Source: an uncultured Prochlorococcus sp.
Lineage (GTDB): Bacteria; Cyanobacteriota; Cyanobacteriia; PCC-6307; Cyanobiaceae
Direction: 5' to 3'
Assembly: GCA_902535185.1 (NCBI GenBank)
Contig: CACAST010000006.1
Location: 1 to 42,105 of the forward strand
DNA length: 42,105 bases
Shown here: piece after piece, positions 35,261 to 42,105 of the stretch
Numbering within the stretch: position 1 is the first letter of the stretch
Layout of the letters: each line of letters begins with the position of its first letter
Notes under the pieces: generated by a model
What the model was told of the DNA's origin: nothing
What the model saw: only the letters and a program-made list of their open reading frames with translations
Database searches by the model: none
Made by a program: the position numbers and the translations under genes

Positions 35261-36292
35261 TTAGTTGCTTCCAATAAATGTTTTGTTGACTATCTTTAAT
35301 AAAAATTTTTTTATTTTAAAACCTGGATATAAATTTATGATTTTTCTTATTTTCCCCCTCTTTTTGCTATGACTCCTTACACCTATTAATAAATCATAAA
35401 TAAAGTTAAAAATGTCTTCTTTACTTTCAAATATCCCAACCCTTTGAGGGGAACCTTTTTTATCCAATAAAGGCTTAGTTTTTTCATAAGCTATTTTGTA
35501 TTCAAACCAAGGAATCGAAGGCCAAAGATGATGAATGAGATGGTAATTTTGTCCCATTATTAATAAATTCATAAATTTGCTTGGATAAACTCGAGAATTT
35601 ATCCATTTATTTCTTGATCGAAATGGTCTATGTGGTAAATAATCAAAAAATATTCCTAAAGTGACTCCCACCATTAATGCTGGGCCGAACCATAAATTAT
35701 AAATTAAATTCATAAAGTCAAATTTCAAACCTGCCAAAATAATTGTTATGAAAATGGATCTTTCAATTCCCCATTGAAGTAATTCATATTTTCGCCAAAG
35801 TTTTCTTTGAAAGAAAAACACCTCATGATAAAAAAATCTTGGAGCAATTAGCCAAATTGGACCAAAAGTACTGACAATATGATCTGGATCATTTTTGGGG
35901 TGATTTACGTGAATATGATGTTGTAAATGAACTCTCGTAAAAACTGGAAAGCTAAACCCCAATAAAATTGCTGAGCCATGACCCATTGCTTGATTTATCC
36001 AAGGAACTGGATGAGCAGCTTTATGACAGGCATCATGAATAACAGTACCTTCAATATGTAAAGCTAAAAAAGCAGTAGCTACCAGTATAGGTAGAGGCCA
36101 AACACCTCTATACCATTGCCATATGCTTAGAAAAGCAAGAAAATAACCACCAAAAAATAGACCTAATGTTGGATTCCAAAAACTTGGCGGATCTACATAA
36201 TTTTTAATCTCTTTTTGCCAATTAAATGTTTTGGAAGAATTAGTATTTTTCGTTGTATTTTTACTGGTTAAGTTTGAAATCGTTTCTTTTAT
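35261..36292 (-). CDS. crtR: Beta-carotene hydroxylase (CrtR type), no standard start codon
   Basis: Membrane di-iron hydroxylase that adds 3-hydroxyl groups to beta-carotene to make zeaxanthin. The frame is open from 36295 to the stop at 35261 and contains all His boxes: HDACHKAAH, HLQHHIHVNHP and the late NYHLIHHLWPS, plus several membrane helices and DYLPHRPFRSRNKW. The first ATG in frame is at 35984-35986, after the first His box, so it cannot be the true start. Upstream to the in-frame TAA (36296-36298) no ATG, GTG or TTG occurs; ATA at 36290-36292 (followed by AAA GAA ACG) would give 343 residues, the usual length. The N-terminal ~30 residues are a polar Thr/Asn/Lys tail. Identity is secure; the start is not. 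Confidence 0.9.
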   Translation of the reverse strand: MKETISNLTSKNTTKNTNSSKTFNWQKEIKNYVDPPSFWNPTLGLFFGGYFLAFLSIWQWYRGVWPLPILVATAFLALHIEGTVIHDACHKAAHPVPWINQAMGHGSAILLGFSFPVFTRVHLQHHIHVNHPKNDPDHIVSTFGPIWLIAPRFFYHEVFFFQRKLWRKYELLQWGIERSIFITIILAGLKFDFMNLIYNLWFGPALMVGVTLGIFFDYLPHRPFRSRNKWINSRVYPSKFMNLLIMGQNYHLIHHLWPSIPWFEYKIAYEKTKPLLDKKGSPQRVGIFESKEDIFNFIYDLLIGVRSHSKKRGKIRKIINLYPGFKIKKFLLKIVNKTFIGSN

Positions 36293-36449
36293 TCTTTAAA
36301 TAATATAACTAATTTTCACAGATGATTGCTTGTTCAAACATAAAAAATTTCTTTTAAGAGATTTTTAATTTTATTTTAATGTGTCAAATTAATCATCTTG
36401 AGAAAAAAAATTTTTAAAATATACCTCCTTCAATTATTATTTTATTTGA

Positions 36450-36531
36450 GCGGTCGTGGCGGAATTGGTAGACGCGCGAGTTTTAGGTACTCGTATCTTC
36501 GGGTGTGGGAGTTCAAGTCTCCCCGACCGCA
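36450..36531 (+). tRNA. tRNA-Leu (anticodon TAG)
   Basis: The 7-bp acceptor stem is GCGGTCG (36450-36456) with CGACCGC (36524-36530), then discriminator A at 36531. The anticodon stem CGAGT/ACTCG encloses a 7-base loop with TAG at 36484-36486, which reads CUA and other CUN codons. A long variable arm (TATCTTCGGGTGTG region) and the T-arm GTTCAAGTC fit a class II leucine tRNA. CCA is not encoded. Confidence 0.97.
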
Positions 36532-36602
36532 CTTAAGGGAATTCTGATAGATAGTTTGCTTATCCATATCTACTCTTATAATTTAATTAAGTAGCTAATT
36601 TA

Positions 36603-37037
36603 ATGAGTACTTTAATATTTTATTTGGGAGCTTTTTATATTGTAATTGGGACCATTTTTCTAACTGTACCGATTATTTATCTTGAGCTCGGCAAACCAAA
36701 AGACTTAATAAAAGCTTTTTTAAATTTATTAATAGGTTTGATATTAGTGGTTAAAAATAAAACATTAGATGAATCGTTTTTTGTAATTTTCCTTTTTTTA
36801 ACTGTACTAGTTATTTTTTATTTAGTGGAGCTTTTTTTATCTAGATGGTACCAATTGACAGATAAAGAAAAGAAAAAATTAACTACCTTTTTGGAGTTTA
36901 AAAATAACTTTTCGAAAATATTAGAATCTATTAATCTGGTATTTGGTGATTTCATGAAACCTTCAAATTTTCTTAATTTTGGTAGCAATAATAAAAATAC
37001 AACCCAAAAAAAGTGGGTAAGAAATGATAAAAAATGA
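36603..37037 (+). CDS. Ycf66-like membrane protein
   Basis: A 144-residue protein with three or four hydrophobic segments in the first 80 residues (GAFYIVIGTIFLTVPIIYL, LLIGLILVV and a long stretch FFVIFLFLTVLVIFYLVEL), then a basic soluble tail rich in Lys, Asn and Phe. The order helix, short loop, helix, helix ending in VELFLSRW resembles the Ycf66 N-terminal family, which is found in cyanobacteria and some plastids and has no clear role. The likeness is weak, so the name is tentative. It lies between tRNA-Leu and ileS. Confidence 0.7.
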   Translation: MSTLIFYLGAFYIVIGTIFLTVPIIYLELGKPKDLIKAFLNLLIGLILVVKNKTLDESFFVIFLFLTVLVIFYLVELFLSRWYQLTDKEKKKLTTFLEFKNNFSKILESINLVFGDFMKPSNFLNFGSNNKNTTQKKWVRNDKK

Positions 37038-37172
37038 TAATATAAAAGTCTAAATTCAAATAAATTGGTTATTTAAACATCCCAAAAAACTACAGGTCAA
37101 TTAAGAAAGAATATAATGAACTAGATTTATTTAAATAATTCTTTTGATCACCAATATTTCTTATATCGTCGT

Positions 37173-40079
37173 ATGAAATCTCAAAATAGCAAAGAACAAA
37201 AATCAGACTTTTCTTATAAAGAAACTTTAAATTTATTAAAAACTGACTTCTCAATGCGTGCTAACTCAGTTGTAAGGGAACCCGAGATTCAGAATTTTTG
37301 GGCTAACAATGATATTGATTTCAAATTAGGTTCCAGCAATTCAGGCGAAATATTTACATTACATGATGGCCCTCCTTATGCAAATGGATCACTTCATATG
37401 GGTCATGCCCTTAATAAAGTTTTAAAAGACATAATAAATAAGTACAAAACCTTAAGAGGGTTTAGGGTTCATTTCGTACCCGGTTGGGACTGTCATGGAT
37501 TACCTATTGAATTAAAAGTTCTTCAGAATTTAAAATCTGATGAAAGAAAGAATCTTGACACTCTAAATTTAAGAAAAAAAGCAACAGATTATGCCCATAT
37601 CCAAATTAATAATCAGAAGGAGGGTTTCAAAAGGTGGGGCATATGGGGAGATTGGAATAACCCTTACTTAACTCTTAAGAAAAGTTACGAATCTGCTCAG
37701 ATTGGAGTATTTGGGAAAATGTTTTTAAATGGATACATATACCGAGGACTTAAACCTGTGCATTGGAGTCCAAGTTCAAGGACTGCTCTTGCAGAAGCGG
37801 AATTAGAATACCCTGATGAACATTATTCAAAAAGTATTTATGTTTCATTAAAAATCACTAAAATAACTGAGGAAATCCTATTAAATTTCATCCAAGAAAA
37901 CCTTGATATAAAAAAAGATTTTTTTCAAAATAATTCTTTCATAACTATTTGGACTACTACTCCTTGGACTATACCTGCAAATGAAGCAGTTGCAGTAAAT
38001 CCTAAAATAAAGTACGTTTTTGCTATCGACGAAGAGAAGAAAATTTACCTTTTTGCTGAGGATTTATCTTCTGAAATAAGTAAGAAATTTAATAAAGATT
38101 TCAAGGTGCTTTTAGAGGTTAAAGGCTCCAAATTGGAAAATATTGAATATCAACATCCCTCTAAGAATAAAAATTGCAGAATTGTAATTGGGGGAGATTA
38201 TATCACTACAGAATCAGGGACTGGAATTGTTCATACTGCGCCTGGTCATGGGATAGATGATTTTAATGTTGGTCAAAAATATGATTTACCAATAACATGT
38301 GTTGTTGATGAAAAAGGTAACTTAAATGAATATTCTGGTCAGTTCAAAGGATCAAATGTCCTGAAAGATGCCAATGATTTAATTATTGAAAATTTAAAAG
38401 AAAATAATTTGCTTCTATTACAAGAAAATTATAAGCATAGATATCCATATGATTGGAGAACCAAAAAACCAACTATTTTTAGGGCAACAGAACAATGGTT
38501 TGCATCTGTAAATGGCTTTAGATCATCTGCATTAAAGGCAATCGAAGATGTTGAATGGATGCCAGAGACTGGAAAGAAAAGAATTTATTCTATGGTTGTA
38601 GGTAGAGGAGATTGGTGTATTTCTAGACAAAGGTCATGGGGAGTACCTATTCCAGTTTTTTATAGAAAAAATGGTAATGAGATTCTTCTTAACAAAGAGA
38701 TAATTAATCATATTCAAGAACTTTTTAGTGAACATGGAGCAGATATTTGGTGGGATTGGGATGTTAAGAATCTTTTGCCAGAAAATTATGCAAAAGAATC
38801 GGATCTATGGAAAAAAGGAACAGATACAATGGACGTCTGGTTCGATTCGGGATCTAGCTGGGCCGCAGTATGTGAACTAAGAACTGAATTAAAGTATCCA
38901 GCAGATCTTTATTTAGAGGGTTCAGATCAACATCGAGGATGGTTTCAGTCTTCTTTGCTAACATCTGTTGCAGTCAATAATAAACCTCCATATAAGAAAG
39001 TTCTAACTCATGGTTTTGCGCTTGATGAAAATGGAAGAAAAATGAGCAAATCTTTAGGAAATGTTGTTGATCCAAATATAATTATTAATGGAGGTAATAA
39101 TAAAAAAACTGATCCTGCCTATGGTGCTGATGTTTTAAGACTATGGGTAAGCTCTGTAGATTATTCGGTAGATGTTCCAATTGGTTCAAATATACTCAAG
39201 CAACTTTCGGACGTTTATAGAAAAGTTCGTAATACTGCAAGATATCTTCTAGGAAATATTCATGATTATGATCCTAAGATTGATAGTTTTGAAATTGATC
39301 AATTGCCTCTCTTAGATCAATGGATGTTAGGCAGATTAGTTGAGGTTACAGATCAAATATCAAACGCTTATGAAAATTATGAATTTTCAAAATTCTTCCA
39401 AATTTTGCAAAGTTTTTGTGTTGTAGATCTATCAAATTTTTACTTGGATATTGCGAAGGATAGGTTATACGTAAGTTCTAAATCACAATTTAGGAGAAGA
39501 TCTTGTCAGTTCGTTATGTCAAAAGTTGTTGAAAATTTAGCGGTACTTATTTCTCCAGTGCTTTGTCATATGGCTGAAGATATTTGGCAAAATATTCCAT
39601 ATTCAACTAAAGAAAAATCAGTCTTTCAAAGAGGATGGCCAATTTTTTCGCAGTCATGGAAGAATCAAATACTTGATGAGCACGTTTCAAATTTAAGAAA
39701 TTTGAGAGTTGAAATTAATAAGGCTATAGAAGGATGTAGGAACAAACAAATAATTGGAGCAGCTTTGGAAACTGAAGTTAATTATTTGCCTGAAGATAAA
39801 GCTTTAAAAGATTCACTTTCTTGGCTAAAAGAATTTGGAAATCAAGATGTAGATTTATTTAGGGATTGGCTTATAGTTTCTAACTTCCAAGTGGTATCCA
39901 ATTTGGTGGATAATTCTCTGATTATTGATAACAATGCACTTGGTAAAATTCAAATTAATAAAGCTCAAGGTCAAAAATGTGATAGATGTTGGCATTATCA
40001 AAAAGAAACTTTTAATGGAATCCAAAATACAAAATTATGCAAAAGATGTTCAAATATTATTAATTTAGAATTTATTTAA
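37173..40079 (+). CDS. ileS: Isoleucyl-tRNA synthetase
   Basis: Charges tRNA-Ile. The 968-residue class I enzyme has [20 protein letters not shown] with the HIGH-type motif HMGH at 75-78, the CP1 editing domain (about 200-400, [17 protein letters not shown] and [10 protein letters not shown]), the KMSKS motif at 623-627, the anticodon-binding domain and a C-terminal zinc finger ([10 protein letters not shown] and CKRCSN). It is of the bacterial IleS1 type. Upstream 135 bases hold no clear signal. Secure. Confidence 0.98.
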   Translation: MKSQNSKEQKSDFSYKETLNLLKTDFSMRANSVVREPEIQNFWANNDIDFKLGSSNSGEIFTLHDGPPYANGSLHMGHALNKVLKDIINKYKTLRGFRVHFVPGWDCHGLPIELKVLQNLKSDERKNLDTLNLRKKATDYAHIQINNQKEGFKRWGIWGDWNNPYLTLKKSYESAQIGVFGKMFLNGYIYRGLKPVHWSPSSRTALAEAELEYPDEHYSKSIYVSLKITKITEEILLNFIQENLDIKKDFFQNNSFITIWTTTPWTIPANEAVAVNPKIKYVFAIDEEKKIYLFAEDLSSEISKKFNKDFKVLLEVKGSKLENIEYQHPSKNKNCRIVIGGDYITTESGTGIVHTAPGHGIDDFNVGQKYDLPITCVVDEKGNLNEYSGQFKGSNVLKDANDLIIENLKENNLLLLQENYKHRYPYDWRTKKPTIFRATEQWFASVNGFRSSALKAIEDVEWMPETGKKRIYSMVVGRGDWCISRQRSWGVPIPVFYRKNGNEILLNKEIINHIQELFSEHGADIWWDWDVKNLLPENYAKESDLWKKGTDTMDVWFDSGSSWAAVCELRTELKYPADLYLEGSDQHRGWFQSSLLTSVAVNNKPPYKKVLTHGFALDENGRKMSKSLGNVVDPNIIINGGNNKKTDPAYGADVLRLWVSSVDYSVDVPIGSNILKQLSDVYRKVRNTARYLLGNIHDYDPKIDSFEIDQLPLLDQWMLGRLVEVTDQISNAYENYEFSKFFQILQSFCVVDLSNFYLDIAKDRLYVSSKSQFRRRSCQFVMSKVVENLAVLISPVLCHMAEDIWQNIPYSTKEKSVFQRGWPIFSQSWKNQILDEHVSNLRNLRVEINKAIEGCRNKQIIGAALETEVNYLPEDKALKDSLSWLKEFGNQDVDLFRDWLIVSNFQVVSNLVDNSLIIDNNALGKIQINKAQGQKCDRCWHYQKETFNGIQNTKLCKRCSNIINLEFI

Positions 40080-40411
40080 GTCCAGTTTTTTTGATTCAAA
40101 AAGAAAAATCGGTTTTGATTTTCTCTTATAAAATTTTCTTCTGATCCTGTGAACGGTGCTTTATAAAGTTTAAAGTTTGTAATTATATAAGTAAGTGTTA
40201 TTACTTTTTTTTCTGAATCTATTTCAATTGGATGAGTTGTTGAGCTACTGTAACCTCTGAAAATAATTATTTCTAATTGTTCTTTTTGATTTTCTTTTAG
40301 AAGGAATCCCTCTAGTTTAAGTATCCTATTAGGTATCTCCGAACTTATTTTTTCAAGACTATTTATTAAATCAATTTTTGCCATTTTCTGAGAAGCAAGA
40401 GTTTCTTCCAT
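40076..40411 (-). CDS. Conserved cyanobacterial hypothetical protein, 111 aa
   Basis: Soluble 111-residue protein with the distinctive stretch [17 protein letters not shown], which I associate with a small family present in cyanobacteria and chloroplasts (DUF7734-like); this is from memory and low certainty. The rest is a strand-rich middle and a polar tail ending in [10 protein letters not shown]. It overlaps the upstream membrane-protein gene by 41 bases, or 14 bases if the ATG at 40384 is used. Its stop overlaps the ileS stop by 4 bases. Function unknown. Confidence 0.75.
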   Translation of the reverse strand: MEETLASQKMAKIDLINSLEKISSEIPNRILKLEGFLLKENQKEQLEIIIFRGYSSSTTHPIEIDSEKKVITLTYIITNFKLYKAPFTGSEENFIRENQNRFFFLNQKNWT

Positions 40412-40994
40412 TTTTAGGTAATTTGATTATTGACCATTGAATAAGGCCTAAAATATAGATTAATAATGAAAATAATCCTAAGAATTTTGATATCGTCTGG
40501 GTAAAGTTGGCTCCAAAGAAAAAATTAAATAAATTTTTTATAACAGTATATAAATTTGAAGAAGGCTGAAGCCATATTGCACACGTATCCGAATTAATAA
40601 AAGACAAGCAATTGAAGTTTTGTAAACTCTGAATAAAGAAATTGAGAGATATAAAAGTTATCGTCCATCTCCATATTTTTGTGATTGTGGTAAGGGAGTA
40701 AGAAAAATCATATTCTCTTAATTCATCATTAATGTCGTTCCAAAACCAAACCGAACCTGTCATTAATAATGTTGAAATATTTGTTATCAAAAGAGCATAA
40801 TTATACTTTCCTATTAAAAGTAGAAGGCTTATGAAAAATAAAATGGATACTTTCCAATAAATTGATAGAAGTTTAATAACTGCTTTATTTCTTTTTTTAA
40901 TTGACCAGAAGGATAAAGTAACAGGAATACCAAGAAGGAAAATTATTGAAAGTTGAAAGGAGAGCCAAATAGAAAGTTGATTAAAAACGTTCAA
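40371..40994 (-). CDS. DUF3177-type cyanobacterial membrane protein
   Basis: A 207-residue integral membrane protein with about five hydrophobic segments: near the N-terminus (FQLSIIFLLGIPVTLSFW), around 47-62 and 66-85, one at about 110-120 and one near 170-190. The parts LLSIYWKVSILFFISLLLLIG and TGSVWFWNDINDEL match my memory of the cyanobacteria-only DUF3177 family. No enzymatic motif is visible. Its 3' end overlaps the next gene by 14-41 bases, so the two are coupled. It is divergent from trmB. Confidence 0.82.
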   Translation of the reverse strand: MNVFNQLSIWLSFQLSIIFLLGIPVTLSFWSIKKRNKAVIKLLSIYWKVSILFFISLLLLIGKYNYALLITNISTLLMTGSVWFWNDINDELREYDFSYSLTTITKIWRWTITFISLNFFIQSLQNFNCLSFINSDTCAIWLQPSSNLYTVIKNLFNFFFGANFTQTISKFLGLFSLLIYILGLIQWSIIKLPKNGRNSCFSENGKN

Positions 40995-41116
40995 AACTTT
41001 TTCTTTTTAAACACATAATAATTAAACATCAAACTGTTAGTTTTGAAATTACTATTGTCATAGTTATGAATATTATGCATCCTTATATTATTGCCTAGGA
41101 ATATATTGATAATTGT

Positions 41117-41746
41117 ATGAGACAGCATGTTAATCCCCTTAGTAGTAATTTCAATCAAATTGAGAAAATACCTTCTTTGAGCGAAATGTTTGGTGATTCT
41201 GAATCGAATCTTCATTTGGATATAGGTTGTGCTGCTGGTGAGTTTCTATTTGATTTAGCTTTAGTTAATACCAGTTGGAATTATTTAGGAATTGAAATCC
41301 GTGAGAAATTAGTCAAAAATGCTAAATTAAAAGTGATTGAAAGAGAAATCAAAAATCTATATTTTATATTTGGTAACGCTAATAATATTTTGAATGATGT
41401 CCAAAATAAATTTATTATCAAAAATCTAAAAAGTATATCTTTTTATTTCCCTGATCCCTGGTTTAAAAAGAGGCATTATAAAAGGCGTGTAATTCAGCCT
41501 GGATTTATTAATATGCTCTCAAATTCATTGCAAAAAGGGACCCTAATTTTTATAAAAACAGATGTAAAGGATTTATTCAACTATATGGATTGCACCATAT
41601 CAAGTAATTTTCAATTTAAAACAATAGATAAAAAAGAGTTTAATTATTCCGAAAGTTTTAATCCAATTAAATTTAAAACTGATCGGGAAAGGTATGTTAT
41701 TATTAACCAACTTGATATTTATGAAAAAATTTACATAAAAATTTAA
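41117..41746 (+). CDS. trmB: tRNA (guanine-N7-)-methyltransferase
   Basis: Makes m7G46 in the variable loop of tRNAs, with S-adenosylmethionine. The 209 residues contain the cofactor site [29 protein letters not shown], and the family mark [17 protein letters not shown] with the catalytic Asp. The C-terminus TDRERYVI is typical. It converges on glmM, the stops overlapping by 4 bases. Secure. Confidence 0.96.
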   Translation: MRQHVNPLSSNFNQIEKIPSLSEMFGDSESNLHLDIGCAAGEFLFDLALVNTSWNYLGIEIREKLVKNAKLKVIEREIKNLYFIFGNANNILNDVQNKFIIKNLKSISFYFPDPWFKKRHYKRRVIQPGFINMLSNSLQKGTLIFIKTDVKDLFNYMDCTISSNFQFKTIDKKEFNYSESFNPIKFKTDRERYVIINQLDIYEKIYIKI

Positions 41747-42105
41747 TTCATTATTTTATCAATTTCTAAAATGAGTTTTTTTGTTATTTCGCTTGATAAA
41801 GAATTAACTTTATTATGATTTTTGGCCTCCACTAGAACTCTCATTACAGGTTCTGTACCGCTAGGTCTTATATAAACTCTACAATTGTCCGAATATATTT
41901 CCTGAAAATTTTTTATAGATTCATCAATTAAGATTTTGTTTTCTGGATTTAATTTATTAATATTAAAATCTAATTTAATATTAGTTAGTTTTTGAGGAAA
42001 AGGTTCGAAACTACTTTTAAGCCAATCATTTAAATTAATTTTGTTCTTTTTACAATATTTAGAAATTTGAAGTGCAGTCAATATCCCATCACCAGAAAAG
42101 TTGTT
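41743..42105 (-). CDS. glmM: Phosphoglucosamine mutase, C-terminal part, cut by window edge
   Basis: Interconverts glucosamine-6- and -1-phosphate for peptidoglycan and LPS precursors. About 120 codons are visible; the N-terminal part lies beyond 42105, so no start is given. Seen are the sugar-binding [12 protein letters not shown] stretch and, near the end, the phosphate-binding loop [15 protein letters not shown]. Both fit GlmM better than phosphomannomutase, but the partial sequence does not fully exclude ManB. The frame continues without a stop to the window edge. Confidence 0.85.
   Translation of the reverse strand, partial: NNFSGDGILTALQISKYCKKNKINLNDWLKSSFEPFPQKLTNIKLDFNINKLNPENKILIDESIKNFQEIYSDNCRVYIRPSGTEPVMRVLVEAKNHNKVNSLSSEITKKLILEIDKIMN

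Noticed and set aside
35261-35986. crtR as a 241-residue gene starting at the internal ATG
   Set aside because: This would remove the first His box and N-terminal membrane helices, which are encoded in frame upstream.
40991-41215. Minus-strand 74-codon frame opposite the start of trmB
   Set aside because: It overlaps the start of trmB on the other strand, has an unbalanced composition and no recognisable features.

Overview
The window is a strongly AT-rich, densely packed piece of a picocyanobacterial chromosome. Gene content and protein signatures point to Prochlorococcus, probably a high-light-adapted lineage: a Prochlorococcus-type D1 (PsbA), PsbO, a CrtR-type carotenoid hydroxylase, CP12, a SulP/SbtA/SbtB-type bicarbonate cluster, Ycf20- and Ycf66-like proteins and several cyanobacteria-only small proteins, with A/T-rich codons throughout. 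I see no insertion sequence, prophage, CRISPR array, toxin-antitoxin pair or defence island. This is core genome.

Layout. (1) 1-7963, all minus strand: clpB2, secE, nusG, rplK, rplA, an L10-type leader RNA, rplJ, rplL, rnhA and the start of pyrD (its 3' end is outside the window). (2) 8226-15681: eno on plus, then an ABC1/UbiB-type kinase with a small partner gene, a thioredoxin-reductase-like flavoprotein, and a minus-strand sulP-sbtA-sbtB cluster. (3) 15905-21069, plus strand: hemB, a VOC/glyoxalase-fold gene, mutS2, obgE and a small hypothetical gene. (4) 21141-30707, photosynthesis and redox: cp12, a glutathionyl-hydroquinone-reductase-like GST, an aspartoacylase-like gene, a very small minus-strand gene, psbA with a structured leader and a clear terminator, aroC, an Eda-like aldolase, ftsH, ATP sulfurylase and psbO. 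(5) 30925-42105: coaBC, a DUF2555-type gene, a small hypothetical gene, a Ycf20-like gene, pyrB, mpg, gatC, crtR, tRNA-Leu(TAG), a Ycf66-like gene, ileS, two cyanobacterial conserved genes, trmB and the C-terminal end of glmM.

How the genes fit together. Most encode housekeeping steps: translation (L1, L7/L12, L10, L11, IleS, GatC, TrmB, tRNA-Leu), transcription elongation and protein export (NusG, SecE), pyrimidine synthesis (PyrB, PyrD), tetrapyrrole, aromatic, CoA and sulfate metabolism, and protein quality control (ClpB2, FtsH). Around these lie photosystem II subunits, an FtsH that could serve PSII repair, inorganic-carbon uptake and the Calvin-cycle regulator CP12.

I found no obviously new multi-gene system. 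The points most worth a second look are: two nearby genes (mpg and crtR) whose conserved reading frames have no ATG/GTG/TTG start but each carry ATA where the start should be; an unlisted-looking 42-residue gene upstream of psbA; two hairpins in the psbA leader, one shaped like an attenuator; a perfect 15-bp inverted repeat between clpB2 and eno; a thioredoxin-reductase-like protein lacking the NADPH-binding motif; and reduced forms of the regulators CP12 and SbtB.
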